DNA of 54,510 nucleotides, taken from positions 1 to 54,510 of the forward strand of contig CAMBEE010000010.1 of NCBI GenBank assembly GCA_945865665.1, read 5' to 3'. Shown piece after piece: positions 44,737 through 54,141 of this stretch (position 1 is the first letter of the stretch; each line of letters begins with the position of its first letter). This DNA comes from an uncultured Clostridium sp. Lineage in GTDB: Bacteria; Bacillota; Clostridia; TANB77; CAG-508. Below the pieces are notes generated by a model that was not told the origin of the DNA, did not search any database, and saw only the letters and a program-made list of their open reading frames with translations. Position numbers and translations under genes: made by a program.

Positions 44737-45666
44737 TTACAAAATTTTTGTGATTATTTGTTTCTCGTATCTATTATCTTTTATTTCAGTATTTTCTATT
44801 GAATCATCATTGGCCTCGTTAACTGCTTTTCCTTCTATTGCGATTTTTTCTTTAGCATTTCTTTTATACCATTCATATTCAATATCAATATGTCCTATAT
44901 CTATAGCTTGATAACCAATCTTAGATATATCATATGCTAAAATTGTTGCAGTTGGCCCTAATGCAATTAATATTAATCTGTTTTTCCCATTTTCTATGGT
45001 TTTTTGTTTTATTTCTTCATATTTATCAAATGCATTTTTTGAAGGACATATAATTCTATTTATTGTATTAGCATTATCAAATAAATCATTTCCGATTCCT
45101 AGCTTAGTTTTCTCTCCTTCAACAATAAGTAAATCTTTTTTTTCCCATATTCTTTTTAAATTTTTAATTCTTATTTCTGTATTTTTTTTGTCTGCATATC
45201 CCATATAAAATCTAGTTAAATTTGCATTTCCATATTCTTTATTTTTATCTAACATCTTAATAATTTTTTTTCCATACTCATTAATAAATTTTCTCCAAAA
45301 AAATTTATCAAGCCATATTGCATTTTTTTTATATTGTAAATTAGCGGGAATTCCTACCAATAAATTTTTTTCGTTACTTTTTAATACATTTATAAGCTGC
45401 TTAGATAATTCTTCTGAATTATCTTGAAATGCAGGTGAGTTTTCATCCTGTAATATCCACAAAAATTCGCCATCTCCAAATCTAGAAAAAGATTTATTAT
45501 TTTTTACAATCTGTTCTATAGTTTTTAAATCATTTAATATAGTTAGTTTCTTGTATTCCTTATTTATATCTCTTTTTTTCAAACTTTGTATAAAATACCT
45601 AAATGAGTAATACAAATCCAATATTGGCTTTCTTTTTAATAATTTTTTTATTTTCATTTTATTCAT
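44737..45666 (-). CDS. GT-D fold glycosyltransferase (DUF1792 family)
   Basis: The 309-residue protein has the DUF1792 signature SFSRFGDGEFLWILQDE (about 60-76). It also has LLVGIPANLQYK, NLTRFYMGYADKKN, LIVEGEKTKLGIGNDLFDN and LIALGPTATILAYDISKIG followed by DIGHIDIEYEWY. Members are glycosyltransferases described first in streptococcal adhesin glycosylation. A second ATG at 45657 has a better-spaced AAGGA. It is part of the polysaccharide operon. Confidence 0.9.
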   Translation of the reverse strand: MNKMKIKKLLKRKPILDLYYSFRYFIQSLKKRDINKEYKKLTILNDLKTIEQIVKNNKSFSRFGDGEFLWILQDENSPAFQDNSEELSKQLINVLKSNEKNLLVGIPANLQYKKNAIWLDKFFWRKFINEYGKKIIKMLDKNKEYGNANLTRFYMGYADKKNTEIRIKNLKRIWEKKDLLIVEGEKTKLGIGNDLFDNANTINRIICPSKNAFDKYEEIKQKTIENGKNRLILIALGPTATILAYDISKIGYQAIDIGHIDIEYEWYKRNAKEKIAIEGKAVNEANDDSIENTEIKDNRYEKQIITKIL

Positions 45667-45681
45667 TCCTTATTTTCTATA

Positions 45682-46644
45682 TCATTTAAATTTTAAAATA
45701 ATTTTATAAACAATTGGCAAATAAAATTTTATTATAAATTTTATTTTATCCTTTTTTTCTATTTCTTTAGCTTTTAGAAATATTAATTTTAATTTATTTA
45801 TTCTTTTCTTTATTTTTTTCTTATCCTGCTTATTTTTGCAATGACCTATTGCTTGTAAATTAGCATATATAGAACATTTTATTGAATATATATATATTTC
45901 AGGATATGTATTTTTTATAAACTCTCCAATTTCATATGTTAATTCTATACTTTTTTCAATGTCTATATTATATTTTTTCCCTTGTATTGCTGAAGATTGT
46001 CTTTTAATCCAATTGTACAATATTTCGGTTGTATTATATACTAATAATTCTTTGTTTCTTCTAAAAACTTCAAAAATCCATTTAAAATCTTCTCCTATTT
46101 TCATATTTTCATCAAACATAATATCTTTTATAATATCTCTTTTAAAAATTTTATTCCATACACTTGATGGCATGTCTTTGCCATTCAGTAACTTTTTCCA
46201 AAACTCTTCATTATTAAGTATTTTATCTTCTTGTTGAATAGTTTCTTCTATTAATTTTCCGGTAATATCTTCTATATTTCTAACTCCACAAACCCCAACA
46301 TTGCAATTATATTTTAATACATTATTTATTAGTATCTTATACATATTAGGTTCTATAAAATCATCTGGGTCTACAAAACCTATAAAATCTCCATGCGAAT
46401 TTTTTATTCCTGTATTTCTAGCACTTGATACTCCTTTATTCTCTTGTTCTATTATAACAATTCTATTGTCAATTTTAGAATATTTTTTGCAAATATTTAT
46501 ACTTTTATCGATAGAGCCATCATCTACCAAAATAATTTCTAAATTTTTGTATGTTTGATTAATAATGCTTTCTATACATCTCTCTATATATTTTTCTACA
46601 TTATATACAGGAACAATTATACTGACTAATAATTCATTTTCCAT
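45682..46644 (-). CDS. Family 2 glycosyltransferase
   Basis: The 320-residue protein has the GT-A N terminus VSIIVPVYNVEKYIERCIES (7-26), EIILVDDGSIDKS, NKGVSSARNTGIKNSHGDF, and the metal-binding FVDPDDFIEP. The C terminus is basic and helical. It shares high similarity with the next gene over the first 130 residues, so the pair are paralogues. The acceptor is unknown. Confidence 0.93.
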   Translation of the reverse strand: MENELLVSIIVPVYNVEKYIERCIESIINQTYKNLEIILVDDGSIDKSINICKKYSKIDNRIVIIEQENKGVSSARNTGIKNSHGDFIGFVDPDDFIEPNMYKILINNVLKYNCNVGVCGVRNIEDITGKLIEETIQQEDKILNNEEFWKKLLNGKDMPSSVWNKIFKRDIIKDIMFDENMKIGEDFKWIFEVFRRNKELLVYNTTEILYNWIKRQSSAIQGKKYNIDIEKSIELTYEIGEFIKNTYPEIYIYSIKCSIYANLQAIGHCKNKQDKKKIKKRINKLKLIFLKAKEIEKKDKIKFIIKFYLPIVYKIILKFK

Positions 46645-46645
46645 A

Positions 46646-47611
46646 TCATCTATCCTTATTCTTTATATTCTTTAATATAATAAAAATATTCATAAATTTT
46701 GCCTTTAATAATAACTTAATTTTTTCTTTTTTGGTAATAAAATTACTACTTAATATATCATTTAGACTATTATTAATATTTCTATTTATATTTTTGATTT
46801 CATATTTTTCTCTTGATTTAATTATTTTTTCTTTTAAATCAAGATTTAATATTAAATAATTATATTTTAATCCTATATAATTTTCCAATTTATTTGCTTT
46901 ATATATATTAAATATTTCTTCATATGCTTTGCTAATTGATAGCCATTTAGGATTAAACTTTCCATTATAAGCACTATCATTTCTCTGATAATAATAATAC
47001 AATTTTTGATTGCTGTATATTCCCTTATGTATCTTATTAATATACTCACTATTAAATAAAAAATCCTCATAAACTGATATTTTTTCATTAAACCTAATTT
47101 GATATTTATTAATAATACTTTTTTTGTATAACTTGTTCCATACATATCCCTGAAAATTTTCTTTTCCTAACATTTCTTTTAATAATAATTCTTTGTCAAT
47201 AATTTTATATTTTTTATTACTTACTTCTTTTTCTTTTTTGTGCTTAGGATAAATTCTCTCAAAACCACAAATTGATATATCAATATCATTTGCTTTATTG
47301 ATATTGTTATAAAGTATTTGTAACATGTTTTCATTAATTGAATCGTCTGGATCAATAAAAATAACATAATCACCTTTTGCTATTTTTAATCCATTATTTC
47401 TAGCGCTTGAAACACCCTCATTCTTTTTGTTAATTATAATAATTCTATTATCTATTTTTGAATATTTCTTACAAATCTCTAAACTACTATCCGTAGACCC
47501 ATCATTAACTAATATAACTTCTATATTCTTGTATGTTTGTAACAATATACTCTTCAAACATTTTTCTAAATATTCTTCTACATTATAAATCGGTATTATA
47601 ACTGAAATCAT
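46646..47611 (-). CDS. Family 2 glycosyltransferase
   Basis: The 321-residue GT-A protein has MISVIIPIYNVEEYLEKCLK, VILVNDGSTDSS, EGVSSARNNGLKIAKGDYV and the donor-site FIDPDDSINEN. The C-terminal region is rich in Lys, Asn and Tyr. It overlaps the polymerase gene stop by 4 bp, suggesting coupling, and is followed one base later by the paralogous glycosyltransferase gene. Confidence 0.93.
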   Translation of the reverse strand: MISVIIPIYNVEEYLEKCLKSILLQTYKNIEVILVNDGSTDSSLEICKKYSKIDNRIIIINKKNEGVSSARNNGLKIAKGDYVIFIDPDDSINENMLQILYNNINKANDIDISICGFERIYPKHKKEKEVSNKKYKIIDKELLLKEMLGKENFQGYVWNKLYKKSIINKYQIRFNEKISVYEDFLFNSEYINKIHKGIYSNQKLYYYYQRNDSAYNGKFNPKWLSISKAYEEIFNIYKANKLENYIGLKYNYLILNLDLKEKIIKSREKYEIKNINRNINNSLNDILSSNFITKKEKIKLLLKAKFMNIFIILKNIKNKDR

Positions 47612-48780
47612 TTCTTCTCCTTAAAACTAATAATATTAATAAAAGTATAAATTAGTATAGCAAATAAACTACTTATATTAAGTAAAATATTTTCAAAAAA
47701 TGAATATATTAAAAATACTATATACAGATTTTTCACAAATATCTTTTTTTCTCTAGATTCCTCTGAATAATCAATAATTTTGAAATTATTAATTAACATT
47801 TTTATTAATACTATAAAAGAAATTATTCCATATTGATATATATAATTAAAATATCCATTATCTAACATAACAGAACCAATTTCATTAGTCATACTATTTC
47901 TAAATGCTCCCATCCCAATAAATAAAGCATTATTTTCTGTTAATTTATGTATGGCACTTTGAATATAAGTTAACCTATAACTCAAAAGTGTATTAATAGT
48001 ATCAAAATTAATTTTTTCTAGATCATATTCATTAAAAATTATATATGTAATAACACTCAGAATAATAAAAAGGTAAATCAATAATTTTACTTTTCTATTT
48101 TTTACAAGTAAGTCCTTAAAAAACAATAAGCCAAAAATAAGTATTACATATGTCGCTGTCCTAGAACCAGATTTTAATAATATTATTCCTAAAAATAATA
48201 AATACATTATATACTTATAAATTTTTTTTGATTTTATTGCAATAAAGTATATTCCAATCATAAATCCTAATGAAGCAAATATTCCTAATATATTTGGATG
48301 ATTCAATCCACATACAAATCTAACTAAATTTCCTACTCTATTTGAATCATAAGATATAACATAATCATTATGAAAAAAAATAAATAAAGTAAGCAATGTT
48401 ATAAATATAGTCTTTAATGTACTATTTATTATTGTATTAAATTCGATGTCCTTTAAATAATTGGGTAATAATACATTGGAAAACATTAATAAATCAACAA
48501 CAATTAATATTTTGAATATAGACTCATTAAAATCACTTGTTTTAAATAATGAAAATAACATTGAAAAAATCAAAATTGACATAGTAATTATATTTGTTTT
48601 ATTTACTTGAACTTTCTTTTTTACAATGTTCAATATGCAAAGAAGCTGTAAAACTATTAAAGTAATATATCTCACTATATCAAGATTTTTAAAATTGGCA
48701 AACGAAATAACAAATAATACAATAAAGCAATTAAATACTACTATTTTATAATTTATGTGTTTAATTATTTTTTCTTTCAC
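47608..48780 (-). CDS. O-antigen ligase/polymerase-like membrane protein (Wzy candidate)
   Basis: This product of about 390 residues has ten or so transmembrane segments, with a large loop containing FVCGLNHPNILGIFASLGF (about 160-180) and GSRTATYVILIFGLLFF, typical of the Wzy/ligase family. GTG at 48780 is preferred (GAGGAG ten bases upstream); an ATG at 48801 lies inside the previous gene. It is the only polymerase candidate in the locus, so the repeat-unit polymerase role is inferred. Confidence 0.85.
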   Translation of the reverse strand: MKEKIIKHINYKIVVFNCFIVLFVISFANFKNLDIVRYITLIVLQLLCILNIVKKKVQVNKTNIITMSILIFSMLFSLFKTSDFNESIFKILIVVDLLMFSNVLLPNYLKDIEFNTIINSTLKTIFITLLTLFIFFHNDYVISYDSNRVGNLVRFVCGLNHPNILGIFASLGFMIGIYFIAIKSKKIYKYIMYLLFLGIILLKSGSRTATYVILIFGLLFFKDLLVKNRKVKLLIYLFIILSVITYIIFNEYDLEKINFDTINTLLSYRLTYIQSAIHKLTENNALFIGMGAFRNSMTNEIGSVMLDNGYFNYIYQYGIISFIVLIKMLINNFKIIDYSEESREKKIFVKNLYIVFLIYSFFENILLNISSLFAILIYTFINIISFKEKK

Positions 48781-48781
48781 T

Positions 48782-49972
48782 TTATTTTTTCTCCTCTTCA
48801 TAAACTTTTTTTAATTTTAAAAAATAATCATCTATTGTATATCTGTTATAAATTTTTTCATTACTATAAACATTATTTTTTAATTTTTCTTTTAAGTCAT
48901 TATAATCTTTAAAATTATTACTATTTATATTAAATTCACTTGCGGCACAATTCTTATTAACTAAACAAGGAATTCCTAAGTTTTGTGCCTCTAAAACAGT
49001 AAGTCCTGCAGTTTCATACCATCTGCTTGGAAAAATCAAAGCCCTGGCACCCTTCATATATTGTTTAACTTCATCTTTATTTTTCCATCCAACGAATTCA
49101 ATATTTGGATATTGTTTTTCAAGTTTTTCTCTTTCTTCTCCATCTCCAACAACAATTCCTTTTAATTTCAAATCTGTTATTGCCTGACAAAAAAGATCTA
49201 CTCCTTTTTCTTTAGAAATTCTACCCACATATAAATAGTATTCATTTTTACTAGGATCAACTTTTTCGGCATTTTCATCTATATCTATTGGATTATATAT
49301 TCTTGTAATTTTAGTATTTTTACCTAAAGTAGGTTTTAATATTTTCTCACTAAATTCTGATATTGTAATTGCATTTTCTAATCTATCATTAAGTTTTACA
49401 ATTTTATTTTGTACAAATTGTCTTACAATTCTATACAATTTAAATCCATAATTTCTTGAATCACAATTACACTTGATACATTTCCAAGATAATGGTTTTA
49501 AATGGCATATTTCATTTTGTTTATAATTAAAATATCCTCCATTTGGACAAGCTGTAAAATAATCATGTAATGTTAGCACTACTTTGAACTTCATTTTAAA
49601 AGCAATATCAAAAACACTACTAGACAATGCTTTTGTCCACCCGTGAATATGTATTACAGTTGTATTTTTATCAAGTCTTTTTAGTAATTTTTTAAATTCT
49701 TTTTTGGCTTTTAAATTATATATTCCATTAAAAAAACCTTTAATTCTGTTTTTTTCTTTTAAACTTTCATTTTGCCCTGTTGAAATATATTCAACTCCTT
49801 CTATATTGCTTTCAATTTTGTTTACTGCTGAAAAGAAATATACTTTTATTCCTTCTTGTTTTAATGCTATTGCAGTATCAATAGCAACTTTACTTGCACC
49901 ACCTTGTACATAATTAAAATCGTTTACAATAACTACATTTTCTATATTTTTTTTATTATCTTTGCCGGGCAT
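48782..49972 (-). CDS. Family 4 glycosyltransferase
   Basis: The 396-residue GT-B protein has the N-terminal VVIVNDFNYVQGGASKVAID (13-32), IHIHGWTKALSS, the nucleotide-sugar region LYVGRISKEKGVDLFCQAI (about 241-259) and the EX7E-type ALIFPSRWYETAGLTVLEAQ (about 308-327). Its start overlaps the acetyltransferase end by 31 bp and lacks a well-placed ribosome binding site, so the true start is uncertain. It also has a central Cys-rich loop (CIKCNCDSRNYGF). Confidence 0.92.
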   Translation of the reverse strand: MPGKDNKKNIENVVIVNDFNYVQGGASKVAIDTAIALKQEGIKVYFFSAVNKIESNIEGVEYISTGQNESLKEKNRIKGFFNGIYNLKAKKEFKKLLKRLDKNTTVIHIHGWTKALSSSVFDIAFKMKFKVVLTLHDYFTACPNGGYFNYKQNEICHLKPLSWKCIKCNCDSRNYGFKLYRIVRQFVQNKIVKLNDRLENAITISEFSEKILKPTLGKNTKITRIYNPIDIDENAEKVDPSKNEYYLYVGRISKEKGVDLFCQAITDLKLKGIVVGDGEEREKLEKQYPNIEFVGWKNKDEVKQYMKGARALIFPSRWYETAGLTVLEAQNLGIPCLVNKNCAASEFNINSNNFKDYNDLKEKLKNNVYSNEKIYNRYTIDDYFLKLKKVYEEEKK

Positions 49973-50442
49973 CCTGCAATAATCACTCCTTCTTCATTAA
50001 AACTTTTATTAACCAAAGAATTAGCTCCAATAACTATATTATTTGCAATACTAATATCTCCTATAATAACAGTTCCATATCCTATGTCAACATTATTTCC
50101 TATTATTGGAGATTTTCCATTTTTTTCTCCTATGCAATTATTCCCATGTAGATTACAATTATTTCCCAAAATTGCATCTCCATTTATTATAATGTTTCCG
50201 TGCCATATTCTTAAATTTTCTCCAAATTTGCCATACAATTCTAAATTGTATTTAGAAGCTATTCTATTCGCATAAAAAGCATAAATAATGCTTTTAATTT
50301 TTTTATTTTTTTCTTTTGCTAATTTATATTTTCTGTGAATTGTTACAGCTTTATAAAAAATATAGTCTGGATGCTTGGTAATTCTTTTATATAAAGATTT
50401 GCCAAAATTTTGTGACAAATATATATTTTTTTCAGATTTCAT
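49942..50442 (-). CDS. Hexapeptide-repeat acetyltransferase (serine acetyltransferase-like)
   Basis: ATG at 50442 has AGGGGATTATTGAAA upstream; a TTG at 50484 also keeps the frame open. The C-terminal half shows left-handed beta-helix repeats: NGDAILGNNCNLHGNNCIG, PIIGNNVDIGYGTVIIGDIS, IANNIVIGANSLVNKSF, ending GCPAKIIKKI. The similarity is to CysE/WcaB-type O-acetyltransferases. It probably acetylates a sugar of the repeat unit. Confidence 0.9.
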   Translation of the reverse strand: MKSEKNIYLSQNFGKSLYKRITKHPDYIFYKAVTIHRKYKLAKEKNKKIKSIIYAFYANRIASKYNLELYGKFGENLRIWHGNIIINGDAILGNNCNLHGNNCIGEKNGKSPIIGNNVDIGYGTVIIGDISIANNIVIGANSLVNKSFNEEGVIIAGCPAKIIKKI

Positions 50443-50467
50443 TTTCAATAATCCCCTAATTTCTACT

Positions 50468-51313
50468 TTATAATATTTTTCCAACTTTCATTCCAATAAA
50501 TCTAGCAGCCATATTAGGAATATATTTTACCAAAACATTCCAATTTTTATCTTGCCAAGATCTTTTCAAAATATACTTGGCCATGTTTCCACCTGCTTGA
50601 TTTACTTTATAATTATTTAAATAACTGTTTTCTTTAAAGAACTTTCCTGTATCTTTATATCTATCATAGTATTGTTTCAAAGTAAATACATGTGAATGAA
50701 TTACTTCTGAATCTGCACAATATTTTATTTTATATCCATTAGTTATAAGCTTGTATGCAATATACATATCTTCACTAATAATTAAATTTTTATGATCATA
50801 TCCATTTAGTTTAACAAACGTTTCTCTTTTTATTGCAGATGATGCGTCTGAAAAGAAAAATGTTTTTAATCCTAATTTTTCAATATCCTCTTTTGATACT
50901 ATTTTTGATTCTTTAGGATAGTTGCATTCTCTTGTATATTTTTCAATTGTGTTATTGGTACATATTTGTCTACTATAGCAAGCATCAACCTCTCCAGAAA
51001 TTATGTCTTTAGTTAGATTAAATAACCAATCTTCTTTTTCTATTATTACATCTTGAGTAACAAATACTATAATATCAGCATTACTTTCAAATGCTTCTAT
51101 CTCTCTTGTTAGTCCATGTGAAAATTCTTCTTTTTTTATTTTTTTAAAATTTATATTTAATTTTTTTAGTTTTTCTTCTGTATTATCTTTGCTTTCTGTT
51201 AAAACATACTTTATTTCATTTATTTTTACATTTTTTTGTTTTAATAATGATTTATGAAGTCCCTCTATATCTTTTTCTGCATTGTATAATGGGCATATAA
51301 TATCAATATTCAT
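50468..51313 (-). CDS. Family 2 glycosyltransferase (rhamnosyltransferase-like)
   Basis: The 281-residue protein has MNIDIICPLYNAEKDIEGLH, EFSHGLTREIEAFESNADII, IVFVTQDVIIEKEDWL and FSDASSAIKRETFVKLNGYD, followed by EDMYIAYKLITNGYKIKY and HSHVFTLKQYYDRYKDTGKF. The pattern VFVTQD with a DASSAIKR segment is typical of rhamnosyltransferase-like GT2 members. It follows the initiating transferase by 4 bp. Confidence 0.92.
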   Translation of the reverse strand: MNIDIICPLYNAEKDIEGLHKSLLKQKNVKINEIKYVLTESKDNTEEKLKKLNINFKKIKKEEFSHGLTREIEAFESNADIIVFVTQDVIIEKEDWLFNLTKDIISGEVDACYSRQICTNNTIEKYTRECNYPKESKIVSKEDIEKLGLKTFFFSDASSAIKRETFVKLNGYDHKNLIISEDMYIAYKLITNGYKIKYCADSEVIHSHVFTLKQYYDRYKDTGKFFKENSYLNNYKVNQAGGNMAKYILKRSWQDKNWNVLVKYIPNMAARFIGMKVGKIL

Positions 51314-51317
51314 TCTC

Positions 51318-52040
51318 TTAAATTGCTCCTTCTTTTTTTATTACTGACTTTATTGTTTTTAATATAATTTTTATATCCAAAAGTAATGAAAAATTTTCAG
51401 CATAATATGCTTCCATTTCTACTCTTTGATCATAAGTTGTATCACTTCTTCCATTGGCTGCCCAATATCCAGTTAATCCTGGTCTTACACTATGTACTGT
51501 TTTCATTTTATCACCAAATAGTTTTACCTCTCTATCAACAATTGGCCTTGGTCCTACTAAACTCATATCACCTTTTAGAATATTTATAAATTGTGGAAAT
51601 TCATCTAAGCTTGTTTTTCTTAAAAATTTTCCCAATTTAGTTATTCTAGGATCATTTTTTAATTTTTGATTTTCTTCAAATTCAATTCTTGCTTCTTCAT
51701 TATTTTTTAAATATTCTTTTAGTATTTCATCTGCTCCTACTATCATTGATCTATATTTGTATAATTTAAAATGTTTTCCATTTTTACCAATTCTTAATTG
51801 ATCATAAAAAATTGGTCCGTTATCTTCTTTTAATATTTTTTTTGCTATATAAATACCTATTGTTATTGGTATTAATAATAATGTTCCTATCAGTCCAACA
51901 AAAATATCAAATAATCTTTTAATGTCTTTTTCTATACATATAACTATTTTTTTATTGTCAATTGTATTATTTTCTATAACTATTTCATTAATAGCTTGTT
52001 CATTTGAAAAGCTATAATTTTTTATAACTTTCATATTCAC
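51318..52040 (-). CDS. Initiating sugar-phosphate (phosphoglycosyl) transferase
   Basis: The 240-residue protein has one membrane/re-entrant helix (about 48-68), then the family motifs PIFYDQLRIGKNGKHFKLYK (about 77-96), SMIVGADE, LRKTSLDEFPQFINILKGDM (about 139-158), SLVGPRPIV and the C-terminal VRPGLTGYWAANGRSDTTYD. It transfers a sugar-1-phosphate from a nucleotide sugar to undecaprenyl phosphate. GTG at 52040 is spaced best after AGGGGG; ATG at 52034 is the alternative. It is the first structural gene of the operon. Confidence 0.95.
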   Translation of the reverse strand: MNMKVIKNYSFSNEQAINEIVIENNTIDNKKIVICIEKDIKRLFDIFVGLIGTLLLIPITIGIYIAKKILKEDNGPIFYDQLRIGKNGKHFKLYKYRSMIVGADEILKEYLKNNEEARIEFEENQKLKNDPRITKLGKFLRKTSLDEFPQFINILKGDMSLVGPRPIVDREVKLFGDKMKTVHSVRPGLTGYWAANGRSDTTYDQRVEMEAYYAENFSLLLDIKIILKTIKSVIKKEGAI

Positions 52041-52262
52041 TTCAAATCCCCCTATTTTGCTTATTTAAAATCATAAGTCAACTCTATGTTTAATTATATA
52101 ATACTTTACTTAAAAAAGCAATTGTTTATAACTTTTTTTTACTCTTTTCTTCTTTTTTCCAGCAACAACAGACAGCAATATTATACGTACCACCAGTATT
52201 ACTTAGTGTCAACTATAATATACCTGCCTTTTTAAATTATATATATGTAATTTTATATTCCT

Positions 52263-52346
<84 letters not shown>

Positions 52347-52358
52347 CCCTTTTATTTT

Positions 52359-52406
52359 AATTTCTTATACTATACATAGTATAAGAAATTTGTATTTTTT
52401 TGTCAA
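52359..52406 (-). promoter_or_regulatory. Polysaccharide operon promoter with 32-bp inverted repeat over the -10
   Basis: On the minus strand TTGACA (52406-52401) is 17 bp from TATACT (52383-52378). A perfect inverted repeat (15-bp arms AATTTCTTATACTAT, 52359-52390) covers the -10 box and the start site. It is a strong operator candidate, or a 5' stem-loop if transcription starts upstream of it. Confidence 0.85.
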
Positions 52407-52453
52407 TAGTTTTGAAAGTTTTTCGTATAACTTTTAGTGTTATTTATATTTTT

Positions 52454-52486
52454 AAAAAGCCCTATAAGTTTATATAGAGCTTTCTC
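52454..52486 (-). terminator. Terminator after the LCP gene
   Basis: On the minus strand AAAGCTCTATAT pairs with ATAGGGCTTT (one mismatch and wobble) and is followed by TT and A-rich sequence. It separates the LCP gene from the polysaccharide promoter. Confidence 0.65.
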
Positions 52487-52513
52487 TGTTATAAGAATTT
52501 ACTTTTCTTATTA

Positions 52514-53551
52514 TTATTTTGTATATCCTGTTTTCTTTATAATGCTTTCACTTATTGATTTTACCGTATCTGATGCTGTGTAGTTTTCTTCTCCAAATGC
52601 TTCTTTGTGTAATTGTTTAACATTTGATTCTAGTGTAATTGGTATTCCGTACCATCTATCCATTGTTTTTCCTTTTGTATCATATGGCCATCCTATGCTT
52701 TCTGTAACTTTGTATTTTGACATACTTGATACCATTGATATTATATCTGTTGCTGATATATTTGTATAAACATGTGGTAATATTTTGTCTGCAAATGAGT
52801 TTATTTCATTTAGATTTTTTGTTTTTAATTTACTAAACATCGCTTCAATTACTGTTCTCATTCTTTCTGTTCTTTTATAGTCTCCACCGTCTGTGTATCT
52901 TATTCTAGAATATGCAACTGCTTGTACTCCATCTACTGTATATGTTCCTGGTTCTGTTATGTGTTCTGATGTTTTCCCTGTTACCTTTGATGTTTCGTCT
53001 ATATATCCGTTTATATATTTTATTTCGTCTGATGTTATTGTTAATTGAACTCCTCCTAATTGGTCTACTGCTTCTGCTACTGAGTCAAAATTTACTGTTA
53101 CAAATTCGTTTATATTCAAGTCTAAATTTGTGTTTAGTGTTTTTACTGCAAGTGGTGCTTCACCATATGAGTATGCATGTGTTATTTTGTCTAGTCCATG
53201 TCCTTCTATGTTTACATATGTATCTCTATATACTGATATTAATTTTATTGCTCCTGTGTCATTGTTTATACTTGCTATTATAATGCAGTCACTTCTGTTT
53301 CCTACTCCATAATCATATGATCTGCTGTCTACACCAAATATTGCTATATTTCTGTATCCTATTAGATTTTTTGCTGTTGTTTCTGTTATTCCTAAGTCTT
53401 TGTCTGATGGTAATTCTACTTTTTGTATTTTATCTAATTTTCCTTTTACGTAGAAAAATGCTACTCCTACAAGTACTATTAATATTATTAGCAGTACTAT
53501 TACTATTCTTAAAAATACACTTAATTTTCTTTTTTCTTTCTTCTCTGACAT
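52514..53551 (-). CDS. LytR-CpsA-Psr (LCP) family cell-wall polymer ligase
   Basis: The 345-residue protein has a cytoplasmic basic N terminus and one transmembrane helix (about 11-32). The extracellular LCP domain has NIAIFGVDSRSYDYGVGNRS with the catalytic-region Arg/Asp residues (about 68-87), ISVYRDTYVNI, KITHAYSYGEAPLAVKTLN, FDSVAEAVDQLGGVQL and AYSRIRYTDGGDYKRTERMR. LCP proteins attach undecaprenyl-linked glycopolymers to peptidoglycan. It probably attaches the polysaccharide made by the genes that follow. Confidence 0.96.
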   Translation of the reverse strand: MSEKKEKRKLSVFLRIVIVLLIILIVLVGVAFFYVKGKLDKIQKVELPSDKDLGITETTAKNLIGYRNIAIFGVDSRSYDYGVGNRSDCIIIASINNDTGAIKLISVYRDTYVNIEGHGLDKITHAYSYGEAPLAVKTLNTNLDLNINEFVTVNFDSVAEAVDQLGGVQLTITSDEIKYINGYIDETSKVTGKTSEHITEPGTYTVDGVQAVAYSRIRYTDGGDYKRTERMRTVIEAMFSKLKTKNLNEINSFADKILPHVYTNISATDIISMVSSMSKYKVTESIGWPYDTKGKTMDRWYGIPITLESNVKQLHKEAFGEENYTASDTVKSISESIIKKTGYTK

Positions 53552-53614
53552 TTGTTTTTCCTTCTTTCTTATAATTCCAAATATTTTTATATATTTTATT
53601 TAGTCTTATTCGTT

Positions 53615-53950
53615 TTAACTTGATGCCCACCTGAACATTTTTATATCATTATATTTTTTTAGTACCTGTTTGTATTTTTCGTATTCTTCATCCCATAGTG
53701 CTTCTGGTACTTTGTCAAATGCTGTGAATATTTTTTCTGCTTCTGATAAGTATATTACTTGTTCTTGTGCTGACATTGCTTGGTATTGTTTTGCAAATCT
53801 ATATAGCTTGTCTAACATTTGGTTTGCTTCTATGAAGTCCCAAAAATCTTTGACTTTTATTCCTAGTAATTTTATTTGCATTATTGCGTATAGGCATAAG
53901 GCAAATATTAAAAATACTAATATATATATTACAACTAATATTGTTTTCAT
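53615..53950 (-). CDS. Small membrane-anchored hypothetical protein
   Basis: ATG at 53950 has AAAGGTGG six bases upstream. The 111-residue product has an N-terminal hydrophobic helix (ILVVIYILVFLIFALCLYAI) and a helical charged domain with YRFAKQYQAMSAQEQVIYLS and YEKYKQVLKKYNDIKMFRW. I recognise no function. It lies upstream of the LCP gene on the same strand. Confidence 0.7.
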   Translation of the reverse strand: MKTILVVIYILVFLIFALCLYAIMQIKLLGIKVKDFWDFIEANQMLDKLYRFAKQYQAMSAQEQVIYLSEAEKIFTAFDKVPEALWDEEYEKYKQVLKKYNDIKMFRWASS

Positions 53951-54053
53951 TTTTACCACCTTTATTTTTCTATTGTACTTCTCAAATTATACCATATATG
54001 TTTTTTTATTGCAATTATTTTTATATTTTTACAATATCTTACATTTTAATATA

Positions 54054-54072
54054 AGAACAAAAGCGGACATTA
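54054..54072. repeat. Partial repeat, family D, copy 2
   Basis: AGAACAAAAGCGGACATTA is identical to the left arm of the inverted repeat at 27524-27593. The right arm is not found here. Confidence 0.7.
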
Positions 54073-54094
54073 ATGGCATTATCTTTCCTATAAT

Positions 54095-54137
54095 ATAAAA
54101 AATACCTTCTGTTTTAGTCTATCAGAGGATATTTTTG
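54095..54137 (-). terminator. Terminator after the coiled-coil protein gene
   Basis: On the minus strand TATCCTCTG pairs with CAGAAGGTA (one mismatch), followed by six U. Confidence 0.6.
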
Positions 54138-54141
54138 ATTA